Source: Paenibacillus anaericanus
Lineage (GTDB): Bacteria; Bacillota; Bacilli; Paenibacillales; Paenibacillaceae
Length of the DNA stretch: 64,000 nucleotides
Reading direction: 5' to 3'
Assembly: GCF_003994475.1 (NCBI RefSeq)
Contig: NZ_RZNY01000009.1
Coordinates: forward strand, 143,256 to 207,255
The first letter of the stretch is position 1. The number at the start of each line of letters is the position of its first letter. The translations under genes and the position numbers were made by a program. Positions 25,079 to 34,095 of the stretch are shown here, in pieces. The notes below the pieces were generated by a model that had not been told where the DNA came from, made no database searches, and worked only from the letters and a program-made list of their open reading frames with translations.

Positions 25079-25228
25079 CTATCTAGTTTCCCGATGCATC
25101 GTATATCTTCTCAACCGAGGAGAATACTTTTTTAGCTCCAAACGCTCGGGATGATTCCGTTTATTCTTAGTTGTTGTATAGTTTCTATCTCCACATTCCG
25201 TACATGCCAATGTTACAACTACCCGCAT
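25079..25228 (-). CDS. rpmG: Ribosomal protein L33, cysteine-depleted (zinc-independent) paralog
   Basis: Protein of 49 residues: [17 protein letters not shown], then [20 protein letters not shown]. In zinc-binding L33 four cysteines form two pairs; here the first pair (C9, C12) remains, but the second is lost (S36, R39), the mark of a C-minus type. In B. subtilis such forms are Zur-controlled and replace the zinc-binding L33 during zinc shortage, freeing zinc. AAGGAGGTTACGAAT precedes the ATG. It sits 34 bp after the COG0523 GTPase gene and 26 bp before znuC, inside the Zur operon. Confidence 0.9.
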   Translation of the reverse strand: MRVVVTLACTECGDRNYTTTKNKRNHPERLELKKYSPRLRRYTMHRETR

Positions 25229-25262
25229 ATTCGTAACCTCCTTCAATGAAATGATTAGTTTG

Positions 25263-26489
25263 TTAAAGACCTACAACGCTAGAGTTAGGATTAAGCTCAT
25301 CATCACTGAGCCATGGAAGTGGATTGTTAAAGCTCGCCCAGTCCATATCCATTTCCTCTGCAGTCAAAAGACATAGATCCAACTGATTCTCGATTTCGGA
25401 TCTATCCATATCGATACCGATAAGAACGACTTCAGTTATCCGATCTCCCCACATGTCATCCCATGTCTGTAGCACCTCTGGATCAATTGAGAAAAGCTCT
25501 TGTTGCTCTTCAGGAGACAAAGCTGCCAGCCACCGACCTGCTGGACCGAACTGAATGGAAGATCCCGCCTGACTAAAGCTTGCAGCCAGATCAGACTTAA
25601 CAGAAATCCAGATTAGCCCCTTCGCTCTGACAACCTCCACAGGCCAGTCTGCCATATACTCGGCCAATCGCTCAGGATGGAAAGGTAATCTGCGCCGATA
25701 CACGAAGGAACTGATTCCATACTCCTCCGTTTCAGGTGTATGTATCTCTTGCTCCAATTCTTTAATCCATCCAGCCGACATGCTCGCCTTATCAAAATCA
25801 AATAATCCAGTGTTTAAAATTTCTTCTGGTTCAACAATCCCGTTCTGTGCTCTGATAAGCTTTGCTCCAGGTTGTAATTTACGAAGTACACCTTCCAGTT
25901 CGTTCAATTCATTTCCCTCTACTAAATCGCATTTATTCAATATCAACACATCACAAGTTTCAATTTGGTCGATCAATAGATCAACCACATCGCGAGTATC
26001 TTCTTCCCCCGTTGCTTCCCCTCGCTCCAACAATGTTTCCCCAGAAGAGAAGTCATGCCAGAACCGATAAGCATCTACTACAGTGACCATGCAGTCCAAT
26101 TTAGCCAGAGATGTCAGGTCAATTCCGCTGTCCACATCCTCATAAGAAAATGTCTGAGCAATCGGGATCGGCTCGCTAATCCCCGTCGATTCGATCAGAA
26201 TATAATCAAATCTGTCTTCCAATGCTAATTTTTCAACTTCTTTAATCAAGTCGTCACGAAGAGTACAGCATATGCACCCATTCGACATCTCCACCAGCTT
26301 CTCTTCTGTACGCGATAGATTCCCCCCAGCGCTCACCAGATCGGCATCAATATTTATTTCGCTCATGTCATTTACAATAACCGCAACCTTCAACCCTTTA
26401 CGATTATTGAGAATATGATTTAACAGTGTAGTTTTACCAGACCCTAAATAACCACAGAGTACGGTTACTGGTATTTTCTTTTGATTCAA
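25263..26489 (-). CDS. COG0523 GTP-binding zinc chaperone (ZigA/YciC-like)
   Basis: G3E GTPase of 408 residues. Visible are Walker [13 protein letters not shown], the metal-binding CxCC motif [21 protein letters not shown] (guanine specificity) and a C-terminal CobW_C domain that ends in WMSF-like residues ([12 protein letters not shown]). Zur-regulated members of this family are thought to deliver zinc to essential enzymes when zinc is scarce. It starts at TTG with AAGGAGCGAC, and is the first gene of the operon driven by the Zur-box promoter at 26524-26579. Confidence 0.92.
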   Translation of the reverse strand: MNQKKIPVTVLCGYLGSGKTTLLNHILNNRKGLKVAVIVNDMSEINIDADLVSAGGNLSRTEEKLVEMSNGCICCTLRDDLIKEVEKLALEDRFDYILIESTGISEPIPIAQTFSYEDVDSGIDLTSLAKLDCMVTVVDAYRFWHDFSSGETLLERGEATGEEDTRDVVDLLIDQIETCDVLILNKCDLVEGNELNELEGVLRKLQPGAKLIRAQNGIVEPEEILNTGLFDFDKASMSAGWIKELEQEIHTPETEEYGISSFVYRRRLPFHPERLAEYMADWPVEVVRAKGLIWISVKSDLAASFSQAGSSIQFGPAGRWLAALSPEEQQELFSIDPEVLQTWDDMWGDRITEVVLIGIDMDRSEIENQLDLCLLTAEEMDMDWASFNNPLPWLSDDELNPNSSVVGL

Positions 26490-26523
26490 AAAAGTCGCTC
26501 CTTTCTAACATAAAAGTTCTTAT

Positions 26524-26579
26524 TCGTAATTATTACGATTAATAAAGTACAATATAATCCCTCAGATACATTTTGTCAA
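26524..26579 (-). promoter_or_regulatory. SigmaA promoter with Zur box for the zinc operon
   Basis: On the minus strand: -35 TTGACA (26574-26579), 17-bp spacer, -10 TATATT (26551-26556), then TCGTAATTATTACGA at 26524-26538, a perfect palindrome matching the B. subtilis Zur operator. It begins 12 bp after the -10 box, so bound Zur would cover the start site. Zinc-loaded Zur should repress the five genes downstream. Confidence 0.92.
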
Positions 26580-26624
26580 CTTGCGTTGAGTTATTATTAA
26601 TCTAATGAACAGTCAAACTTACTA

Positions 26625-27035
26625 TTATCGGACATATGCATCGATCCCATCATCCGTATCTGTTACAGTGGATTCATCACGTACTATTTCTACAAAAATA
26701 CGGTTAGGAACACAAACAATACTCTCATTTGGCCGTGAAATGAAACCCATAGCCATGGATATCTTCTTTGGACAGTCGGCATATACCATTTGAATTCCGT
26801 TGTCGAACACCTTCAATATGTTGTGACCGAACTCTGTTTTGATCTCGATATTGTGCTCCTCTCCTGCAAGAGAAACCTTCTCGTAAAATTTCCCATTTAC
26901 GGTAATCACCGCATTTAAGCTAGAGGGATCATACACCTGAGTTTTCTCGTTATAATATCTTAGTCCTATCCATATTGAGCCGACCAAAATAATAATAATG
27001 ATCAACAAAATATCGCCACGCTTCAGTTTGATCAT
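26625..27035 (-). CDS. NusG-domain-II membrane-anchored protein, Zur-box controlled
   Basis: Protein of 136 residues: one N-terminal transmembrane helix (about 8-25, GDILLIIIIILVGSIWIGL) and an outer NusG_II beta domain (AVITVNGKFYEKVSLAGEE to the end). The family usually carries a DCPxKxC...C motif near its end; here it reads DCPKKIS...VCVPN, so one cysteine is serine. Function is unknown; related proteins occur near heptaprenyl-diphosphate-synthase-like or flavin-linked transport genes. It has its own promoter with a Zur box at 27068, so it is likely induced by zinc shortage. Confidence 0.75.
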   Translation of the reverse strand: MIKLKRGDILLIIIIILVGSIWIGLRYYNEKTQVYDPSSLNAVITVNGKFYEKVSLAGEEHNIEIKTEFGHNILKVFDNGIQMVYADCPKKISMAMGFISRPNESIVCVPNRIFVEIVRDESTVTDTDDGIDAYVR

Positions 27036-27067
27036 AAATCTCCTTCTGTTGTAATTTTGCTTTATAT

Positions 27068-27123
27068 TCGTAATTATTACGATTAATAAATCTTATACTA
27101 TGAACTTTTGTTGAGTTTGTCAA
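27068..27123 (-). promoter_or_regulatory. SigmaA promoter with Zur box for the NusG_II gene
   Basis: -35 TTGACA (27118-27123), 17-bp spacer, -10 TAGTAT (27095-27100) and TCGTAATTATTACGA at 27068-27082. The operator starts 12 bp after the -10, exactly as at 26524-26579, and the flanking bases (TTTATTAA before, ATA after) are also identical, so the two are copies of one module. Confidence 0.92.
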
Positions 27124-27240
27124 TCCATAACTGTGTGATTCATCCATACGCTTCATCTCTTATGATCAATATCGCTTACAGTAAAGCCCCCTCGATCTAT
27201 ACTTAATAGAAATATATGGATAATAAAAGGGGATATAATA

Positions 27241-27729
27241 ATGAGCACTTTGATATTATATGCAGGGAAATATGGCAGTACCGAAAAGTGCGTGGATACA
27301 TTAAAGAAAAGCCTAACTGGACCCATTGAAACCATCAATCTTAATCGGGATATTCCACCCAACGTTTCTCCATATAACAAGGTCATTATTGGCGGCTCGA
27401 TCTACTTCGGCCAATTTCAAAAAGCGAGCAAACAATTTTGTGTAGATAACTTGGACTTACTTAAACAGAAAAAGATCGGGTTATTTATGTGCTGTGGAAA
27501 TCCCGAGAATATCAATCAGTACATGGTGGAGGCCTTTCCAGCAGAGTTGCTGGAACATGCAGTAATCAAAGATTGTTTTGGCGGGGAACTAGAGAGGAAT
27601 AAAATGAAGTTCTTCGATAAATTAATTACTGGAATGATCCTTAAATCAGCGCAAAAAAGTGGTAAACCATCACCCGAGATTCTATGGGATTCGGTCACCC
27701 GTTTTTCAGAGAAGATGAATCTCGCATAA
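27241..27729 (+). CDS. Flavodoxin-domain protein (HemG-like)
   Basis: Protein of 162 residues with the FMN-binding flavodoxin fold: N-terminal loop ILYAGKYGSTEKCVD (phosphate-binding), GGSIYFGQFQKAS near 60, and CCGNPENINQY near 85. Members include the protoporphyrinogen oxidase HemG and stand-alone flavodoxins; it cannot be narrowed further. The ATG follows GGGGATATAAT. Transcribed away from the zinc genes, with a terminator after it. Confidence 0.8.
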   Translation: MSTLILYAGKYGSTEKCVDTLKKSLTGPIETINLNRDIPPNVSPYNKVIIGGSIYFGQFQKASKQFCVDNLDLLKQKKIGLFMCCGNPENINQYMVEAFPAELLEHAVIKDCFGGELERNKMKFFDKLITGMILKSAQKSGKPSPEILWDSVTRFSEKMNLA

Positions 27730-27792
27730 TTTATAACGCTGTTAAGTTCATCAATCCAAGTGTTACAGTACTTATATTATCTTGTTCATATC

Positions 27793-27827
27793 AAAAGGAC
27801 TCCCTCAATGAATCGGGGGAGTCCTTT
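27793..27827. terminator. Bidirectional intrinsic terminator
   Basis: AAAGGACTCCC pairs with GGGGAGTCCTTT, between convergent flavodoxin and stalk-domain genes. Confidence 0.9.
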
Positions 27828-27849
27828 CGTTGTGGAACCGTATAGTCAA

Positions 27850-29346
27850 TTATTGACGTTCGATCGTAATCCAACCATCTGAATCACTATGCACTTGCGC
27901 ACCTAGCGACTCAGCGATAAAGCGTAAAGGAATATAAGTTGTTCCATCCTTATGGATAAATGCCGGTTGAGCTAACGTAACGGTATTGTCACCTACTTTA
28001 GCCTCCTTCGAACCCACGGTGATCGTAATATTCACACCTGTGATATCGTCAATAATGACGATTTGGTTCGAACCTTTCACCCATTTGACCTCCGCATCCA
28101 ATTGCTCCGACAAATATCGAAGAGGTACGAACGAAGTATTGTTCTTAGTAATTACGCCGTAATAATCACTTTGTGTATCGATCACGAAGTATTTTTGCGT
28201 TACATTTAATTCATTCTTCAACAACTTATAAACCTCTGAGCTTGGTTCAAAGTTCCGTAGAATCTGGCCTGGTGTTATCTCTCCATCTGTTACATCTAGC
28301 ACTCCAGCTGAAGTATCGATCTTATCAAGCACTACATTTCCATTAATATTCCATGATTCACTTTCACTGTGAATTTTAATAGCTTGGATTGGTAGTTCTT
28401 CGGACTGAGGAATGGCAATTTGAAGATCCATCACTTGTTTGCGAATATTCTGAGCACTATCAAAGTACAAGTCAACCTTTAACAAAGTATCTTTGCCTAA
28501 TACAGTCGCAAGCTCAGGTGTTTCATCAAGCAAAGAGGCCACTTGCGTATCATAGTTAGCCAACAGCTCGGTAAGGCCTTGTTGCACAACTCCAAAGATA
28601 GCTGCTACTTCAACTTCTTTGGAATTCAGCAGGGAAAATCCTCCCTCTACTTCAAACTCACTTTCATACAGTGAACTAGTAACGTCGTAAATTACACCGA
28701 TAATTTCCTTTAAGCCTTGTTCGTCTTTTGACAAATTAGTCAGAAATGGCTTAATCAGACCAAGCAGCTCATCTCCGCTAAGTTCCACATGTAGATTAGT
28801 TAGGTTCACCGATTCCCCATTAATTTTCTCCTGCGATTGTTTCACTGCGATCTTAGAAGGGTTCGGGATATGCTTCATAACCAAGCCCATTGCTTGGATC
28901 GTAAGTTCTTGTACTTTCTCATTGTATTGCTTCATGTCAGGAATACCGAGATCCGATGTATCCGTAGATATGTAGATTGGCTTCTTAGCGCCTTCTACTT
29001 GGACAACAAGACCCGTCTCATCCATCGAGAACTGAATAGGGAGCTTCTTACCTTGGTAACCCACAGATCCTTTGATGGATACAGCACTAGTATCTTTCAC
29101 TTTAGCGCTATCAATATTTATGGATAATGAATTAATAAGTTCGATGACTTTCTTCTGTTCTATGGTCAAGTTACCTGTGCCTGGAACAACTTCTAGCGAT
29201 AGGGTCTGCTTTGATTCACTCGATTTCTGCGATAGATTTCCTATCAAAGCCTTGTTGATATCAAGTCCTCCAATTGACGTACATCCCGTAAGCATGACCA
29301 GGAGTAGGATTATTGGAATCGAAATCCTTTTTAATCTTTTTTTCAC
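27850..29346 (-). CDS. Lipoprotein with C-terminal stalk ('copper amine oxidase N-terminal-like') domain
   Basis: Secreted lipoprotein of 498 residues: signal peptide KKRLKRISIPIILLLVMLTGC with a lipobox cysteine at 22, then a long middle region with no family I recognise (residues about 30-380), and two stalk-type repeats at the end (SFVPLRYLSEQLDAEVKW and TYIPLRFIAESLGAQV). The stalk domain is a widespread cell-envelope module in Paenibacillaceae and carries no enzyme activity. Role probably in the envelope; unknown. Divergent from the hydroxyacid dehydrogenase. Confidence 0.8.
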   Translation of the reverse strand: MKKRLKRISIPIILLLVMLTGCTSIGGLDINKALIGNLSQKSSESKQTLSLEVVPGTGNLTIEQKKVIELINSLSINIDSAKVKDTSAVSIKGSVGYQGKKLPIQFSMDETGLVVQVEGAKKPIYISTDTSDLGIPDMKQYNEKVQELTIQAMGLVMKHIPNPSKIAVKQSQEKINGESVNLTNLHVELSGDELLGLIKPFLTNLSKDEQGLKEIIGVIYDVTSSLYESEFEVEGGFSLLNSKEVEVAAIFGVVQQGLTELLANYDTQVASLLDETPELATVLGKDTLLKVDLYFDSAQNIRKQVMDLQIAIPQSEELPIQAIKIHSESESWNINGNVVLDKIDTSAGVLDVTDGEITPGQILRNFEPSSEVYKLLKNELNVTQKYFVIDTQSDYYGVITKNNTSFVPLRYLSEQLDAEVKWVKGSNQIVIIDDITGVNITITVGSKEAKVGDNTVTLAQPAFIHKDGTTYIPLRFIAESLGAQVHSDSDGWITIERQ

Positions 29347-29541
29347 GTTAAAATTTCCCCTTTCGTTACATTACTAATTCTCATTATCTTCATTTGTACT
29401 CCTTTTGTAAATAGTGAGTTAAATCACGTCTGTGTTTTGTCTAGATCATTAGATTGATAACAAGTAGCCACTACTCGTAATTTTTTTCTGTTAAAATAAG
29501 AATATCAACCTATCATTCCGTTTCAGAAGGGAGCATACATC

Positions 29542-30513
29542 ATGAAACCAACTGTTTATATCGCAAGAAAAGTTCCTACAGAAGTAGAAGATTATATCGG
29601 GAAACACTGCAACTATAGTAAGTGGGACCAACCGGGCCCGATTCCTCGTGAAGTTCTGCTTGAGAATTTGAGTAACGCTGAAGGATTGTTGATCTCAGGT
29701 GGTAAAATCAATCAGGAGTTACTGGACCACGCCCCTCGTCTACGTGCAGTCAGTACGATTAGTGTTGGTTACAACAATTTTGATCTAGAAGCGATGAAAG
29801 CCCGGGGGATTCTGGGCACGAATACTCCTCAAGTCCTGAATGACACAGTTGCAGATTTAATATTTGCACTTATCTTGTCCACCGCTCGCCGCATTCCTGA
29901 AATGGATCGGTACGTTAGAGAAGGTAATTGGAAGCGTGGGGATGATGAGAACTTATTTGGAATTGACGTCCATCACAAGACACTGGGTATCATCGGAATG
30001 GGTGGAATTGGCGAGGCCGTAGCACACAGAGGAAAATGGGGATTCGGGATGAACATTCTGTATCATAACCGTACTCGGAAACCTGAAGTCGAGGCTACTC
30101 TAGAGGCAGAGTATTGCTCGCTACAGGACTTACTACGAAAAAGTGACTTCATCGTGCTGATGACTCCCCTAACTCCAGAAACCCACCATTTAATTGGTGC
30201 AGAGGAACTGGCATTAATGAAGCCAACTTCCGTATTTATCAACGCATCTCGTGGGGCAACGGTTGATGAAGAAGCATTAATCAAGGCGCTGCAAACAAAT
30301 AAAATTTATGGGGCTGGTCTGGATGTATTTGAACGAGAACCCCTTGCTCATGACAACCCGTTGCTGTCTCTGCCAAATGTTATAACCCTACCGCATATTG
30401 GTTCCTCCACGGAACAAACTCGGTTTGAAATGGCGATGCTAGCCGCACAGAGCCTGGTCAGTGCACTACAAGGTGAAACTCCTGCGAACTTGGTGAAGGA
30501 ATTACGTTCCTAG
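29542..30513 (+). CDS. D-2-hydroxyacid dehydrogenase (glyoxylate/D-glycerate type)
   Basis: NAD(P)-dependent reductase of 323 residues. Substrate domain with VSTISVGYNNFDLEAM; Rossmann domain with GIIGMGGIGEAVAHR (GxGxxG), INASRGATVDEEAL and the catalytic His in LPHIGSSTEQTRF; conserved Arg in the RGATVD loop and Glu in FEREPL. These features match the GyaR/GhrA-like D-glycerate dehydrogenase group. AAGGGAGCATACATC sits before the ATG. Monocistronic, closed by the hairpin at 30552. Confidence 0.85.
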   Translation: MKPTVYIARKVPTEVEDYIGKHCNYSKWDQPGPIPREVLLENLSNAEGLLISGGKINQELLDHAPRLRAVSTISVGYNNFDLEAMKARGILGTNTPQVLNDTVADLIFALILSTARRIPEMDRYVREGNWKRGDDENLFGIDVHHKTLGIIGMGGIGEAVAHRGKWGFGMNILYHNRTRKPEVEATLEAEYCSLQDLLRKSDFIVLMTPLTPETHHLIGAEELALMKPTSVFINASRGATVDEEALIKALQTNKIYGAGLDVFEREPLAHDNPLLSLPNVITLPHIGSSTEQTRFEMAMLAAQSLVSALQGETPANLVKELRS

Positions 30514-30551
30514 AGTCCATATAACATATAAAATCACTGCTCATTTTAAAC

Positions 30552-30596
30552 AAAAAGTGAACCCGGGATCCTATATAGGTATTCCGGGTTCACTAT
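30552..30596. terminator. Bidirectional intrinsic terminator
   Basis: AGTGAACCCGG at 30556-30566 pairs with CCGGGTTCACT at 30584-30594, flanked by A5 on the left. Confidence 0.88.
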
Positions 30597-30610
30597 TATG
30601 CTTATTATTT

Positions 30611-31183
30611 TCACTCATCTTCCTCTAATAAAGGACTGAATTCCATTTCGCCTAAACGACCAGCCTCGGCATCAGCCAGCAATCTCCTTAACCACTTCAG
30701 TTCCGTCATAGCATGCTCATATTGCCCTGCCATTAAATGTAATACACTCCTCGGAACTGTACCCTGATGCTCACTATATACTTGATAATATAAATTCACT
30801 TGATGTTCGACTTCCTTCACCCGATCTCTTAAAAGTGAAGCAATTTTCACCTGATCTCCTTTGCTGGCAAATGCCAAAGCCATATACATTGGATGATACA
30901 AAGGTTCAATATCCTTAAATTTATCAAGTAACAGCTTCTGAAAATATTCTTTCCCCTTGTCCGTGATTTGATATATTGTCTTATCCGGCCGGCTATTACT
31001 ACTTATAGTTTCCATTGCTACGATATGCTCTTGCTTAGCTAACTGATCCACTGCATAATACAACGAACCGATGCGAAACTTTCCCTTATGATCCAAGAAA
31101 CGATCTTTCATGCGAATCCGAATCTCATAGGGATGCATATCCTCTTCAAGCAGTAAACCTAATATCGATAATCGAATGGACAA
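30611..31183 (-). CDS. PadR-family transcriptional regulator
   Basis: Regulator of 190 residues starting at TTG with AAAGGGAG upstream. The N-terminal winged helix is typical of PadR (ILGLLLEEDMHPYEIRIRM, ...IGSLYYAVDQLAKQEHIV, TIYQITDKGKEYFQKLL), followed by the Vir_act_alpha_C helical dimer domain (about 95-180). PadR proteins repress nearby exporters and are released by ligand binding. It lies 31 bp downstream of an MFS exporter gene on the same strand, so the pair probably forms an autoregulated operon. Confidence 0.9.
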   Translation of the reverse strand: MSIRLSILGLLLEEDMHPYEIRIRMKDRFLDHKGKFRIGSLYYAVDQLAKQEHIVAMETISSNSRPDKTIYQITDKGKEYFQKLLLDKFKDIEPLYHPMYMALAFASKGDQVKIASLLRDRVKEVEHQVNLYYQVYSEHQGTVPRSVLHLMAGQYEHAMTELKWLRRLLADAEAGRLGEMEFSPLLEEDE

Positions 31184-31214
31184 GGCTTCATATCTCCCTT
31201 TATAGATGTTTAGA

Positions 31215-32738
31215 TCAATTATGTTGCTTTACAAGCTCACTCGCTTTAGGAGTCATCCGATCCTTAGGCATCACAAGCACAACGACAACAGCCAAAATTG
31301 CTGGAATCAGAGCCCACATAAACATATGTGATATTGAATAAGAGAGCGAGTCCGTAATCTTATTCAGAATCTCTGCTGGAATTTTTGCTCTAGTCTCCGG
31401 AGTTAATGCCTCGCGAGTATCACCAAAGGACTGTCCAGCTAGTCCCATACCCTTGAAAGCTTCTTCCATCCGATCTGACATCAGATTCCGCTGCAAGATA
31501 CCAAAGATCGTTATTCCAAGCGTCATACCTAACGAGCGGAGAAAAGAGTTAGTCGACGTAGCCGCACCGCGCTGCCGTATATCAAAATGATGGATTGCAG
31601 CCATACTAAGCACCGAGAATGAGAATCCTACACCAAAGCCCGTTAATATACTATACAAAGTCAATAAAATGCGGGATGAATCACCCGTAAGAGTACTTAA
31701 TGAAAACACACCCGCTACAAAGAAAACGACGGAAATCATCATAATTCCACGATAGGACATTTTGGAAGCAAGTAATCCACCCATCATACTTCCAACAACA
31801 GAACCAATCATCATTGGCATTAGAATCAATCCCGAATTGGTCGCTGAGCCACCATATACCCCTTGCACATAAATCGGAATATATACCGTCGCTACTATAA
31901 AGACGCTACCATAGAACAGTGCTAATGCATTACTAGCCGCATACAGCCGTTGCTTAAACATTCCGAAGGAGATGATCGGCTCCTTCGCTTGTCTCTCTAT
32001 CAGTACAAAAGCAATGAATAATGCAGCAAATCCACCGAGCAAACCAAGAATAACCCCCGAATCCCAGGCGAACTTCTCACCGCCCAACTCCAGAGCGAAC
32101 ATGAGACAAACAACTGCTCCAACCAATGTGAACGCTCCACCCCAATCAATTTGCTGCTTGGCATGAGTCAACGATTCACGATAGAAGAAAATAATAAAGA
32201 ACAAGGCAATCAAGCCAATCGGTACGTTAATGTAAAATACCCAATGCCAACTAAATGTGTCTGTAATAAATGCACCAAGCAGTGGACCAAAAATGCTAGA
32301 TGTACCAAATACGGCACCGAGCAATCCCGTCATTTTCCCACGTTTCTCTATAGGAAAAATATCATAAATAATCGTGAAGGCAATTGGCATTAGTGCCCCT
32401 CCACCAATCCCTTGAATCGCCCGAAATATACTAAGCTGTAGTATACTTCCGGCAAATCCGCACAACACAGAACCTACAAGAAACGTAATGATTCCAAAAA
32501 TAAAAAACCGCTTCCGCCCGTACATATCGGATAACTTACCGAAGATTGGCGTTCCTGCCATTACAGCCACCATATAAGCAGAAGTTACCCATACAAATTG
32601 CTCCATTCCACCCAGCTCAGAAACGATGGTACCCATTGCTGTCGTTACGATCGTATTATCCATTGCTGACATCAGTATGGCCAGCATAAGTCCAATCAAT
32701 ATAAATTTTGTATGATCTTTTTCTTTTGCAATCATCAA
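31215..32738 (-). CDS. MFS transporter, DHA2 family (14-TM drug/H+ antiporter)
   Basis: Exporter of 507 residues with 14 predicted membrane helices. Diagnostic segments are LDxTIV-like SAMDNTIVTTAMGTIV in helix 1, the motif A loop GKLSDMYGRKRFF, and motif C GLLGAVFGTSSIFGPLLGA. The DHA2 (EmrB/QacA) group moves lipophilic drugs out in exchange for protons; substrate unknown. Its regulator is the PadR gene directly downstream. A rich AT stretch follows the upstream promoter zone at 32740-32880. Confidence 0.9.
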   Translation of the reverse strand: MMIAKEKDHTKFILIGLMLAILMSAMDNTIVTTAMGTIVSELGGMEQFVWVTSAYMVAVMAGTPIFGKLSDMYGRKRFFIFGIITFLVGSVLCGFAGSILQLSIFRAIQGIGGGALMPIAFTIIYDIFPIEKRGKMTGLLGAVFGTSSIFGPLLGAFITDTFSWHWVFYINVPIGLIALFFIIFFYRESLTHAKQQIDWGGAFTLVGAVVCLMFALELGGEKFAWDSGVILGLLGGFAALFIAFVLIERQAKEPIISFGMFKQRLYAASNALALFYGSVFIVATVYIPIYVQGVYGGSATNSGLILMPMMIGSVVGSMMGGLLASKMSYRGIMMISVVFFVAGVFSLSTLTGDSSRILLTLYSILTGFGVGFSFSVLSMAAIHHFDIRQRGAATSTNSFLRSLGMTLGITIFGILQRNLMSDRMEEAFKGMGLAGQSFGDTREALTPETRAKIPAEILNKITDSLSYSISHMFMWALIPAILAVVVVLVMPKDRMTPKASELVKQHN

Positions 32739-32910
32739 GATATTCCCTCTCCTTTTACCCTATTCAAATTTGAATAATACTTTATTTTATTTAAATTTTC
32801 AAGAAAAAAACTAAACCCTACCTTCAATAATAGGGAGTGAAACTTTCGGTATCCTTTTAATTATCCTATAATGAAGCAATAGTAACTAACTAGAGAGGAC
32901 GGATTAACCT

Positions 32911-33999
32911 ATGAATACAAGATGGAGCGGACTAGAACAGAAAATGAAAGAGGTTGGCATTCAAACATTACTCATTACAGATCCGAAACATGTATATTAT
33001 TTAACCGGATTTCTGAGCAATCCTCATGAACGGTTTCTCGCTGCTGCACTACAACTTGGTAGTGAGCCTCTGCTTATCGTACCTGCACTAGATGAAGAGG
33101 CCGCACGCGCTGCTTCAGATGTACAAGATATTATTACTCACCAAGATACGGACAATCCTTACTTAATTCTGAAGAATCATATGAATGGCTCGCTAGGAAC
33201 TATCGGATTAGAGAAAGAACATGTATCGATCTCCCGCTATGAGCAGTTGAAGGACGCACTATCTTTTGACAGTTATGTAGTTGATATAGGACCTTGGCTT
33301 CGTGACCTTCGTGTCTGTAAATCACCCGAGGAAATTAATAAAATTCGGCATGCTGTCCATCTCATCGAACAAGTACTAGAAGAAGCGCTCCTAAGTGTCA
33401 AAGAAGGCATATCGGAGAATGAACTAGTTGCTGAAGTAGAATATCAAATTCGCAAACTTGGAGCAGATGGTCCGTCCTTTGATTCCATGGTGTTAACCGG
33501 CGAGAAAACAGCCCTCCCACATGGTGTACCTGGTACCCGGCAACTCTCCCGTGGAGATTTGCTCATGTTTGATATAGGGGTGTATGCATCTGGATACGCA
33601 TCAGATATCACACGAACTTTTGCTTTTGGAGAACTCTCTGAGGAGAAGAGAACCATTTATGAAACGGTACTCGCTGCTAATGAAGCAGCTATCGCTGCTA
33701 TCAAGCCCGGTGTAACCTACGGTTCTATCGACAAAGCCGCAAGGGATGTTATCGATGAAGCTGGCTACGACGAGTACTTCATACATCGCCTAGGCCACGG
33801 GCTTGGTATTGATGTGCACGAGTTCCCCTCGATTCATGGAAATAACGAATACTTACTAACAGAAGGAAATGTATTTACAGTTGAACCCGGAATATACGTG
33901 CCACGTGTGGGTGGTGTACGTATTGAAGACGATGTACTTGTTACTCATGACGGTGTCGACGTACTGACATCATTCCCGAAAAAACTTACTTATTTGTAA
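32911..33999 (+). CDS. M24 aminopeptidase (Xaa-Pro dipeptidase-like)
   Basis: Peptidase of 362 residues: N-terminal creatinase-like domain (about 1-135) and the pita-bread catalytic domain. Metal ligands are visible in order: D in FDIGVYASGY and DITRTF, H in HRLGHGLGIDVHE, E in TVEPGIYVP and E in RIEDDVLV. The fold and residues match proline dipeptidases/aminopeptidases P acting on N-terminal X-Pro peptides, releasing proline. GAGAGGACGGATTAACCT precedes ATG. Monocistronic. Confidence 0.9.
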   Translation: MNTRWSGLEQKMKEVGIQTLLITDPKHVYYLTGFLSNPHERFLAAALQLGSEPLLIVPALDEEAARAASDVQDIITHQDTDNPYLILKNHMNGSLGTIGLEKEHVSISRYEQLKDALSFDSYVVDIGPWLRDLRVCKSPEEINKIRHAVHLIEQVLEEALLSVKEGISENELVAEVEYQIRKLGADGPSFDSMVLTGEKTALPHGVPGTRQLSRGDLLMFDIGVYASGYASDITRTFAFGELSEEKRTIYETVLAANEAAIAAIKPGVTYGSIDKAARDVIDEAGYDEYFIHRLGHGLGIDVHEFPSIHGNNEYLLTEGNVFTVEPGIYVPRVGGVRIEDDVLVTHDGVDVLTSFPKKLTYL

Positions 34000-34012
34000 T
34001 ATGTAACCCAAT

Positions 34013-34058
34013 AAAAAACCTTCAAGTTCGTATGACTACGAATTTGAAGGTTTTTTAT
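34013..34058. terminator. Bidirectional intrinsic terminator
   Basis: AAAAAACCTTCAAGTTCGTA pairs with TACGAATTTGAAGGTTTTTT, between the convergent peptidase and queuosine-transporter genes. Confidence 0.93.
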
Positions 34059-34095
34059 TATTGGCTGAGCCCCATTAATAATTAAATGATATATT

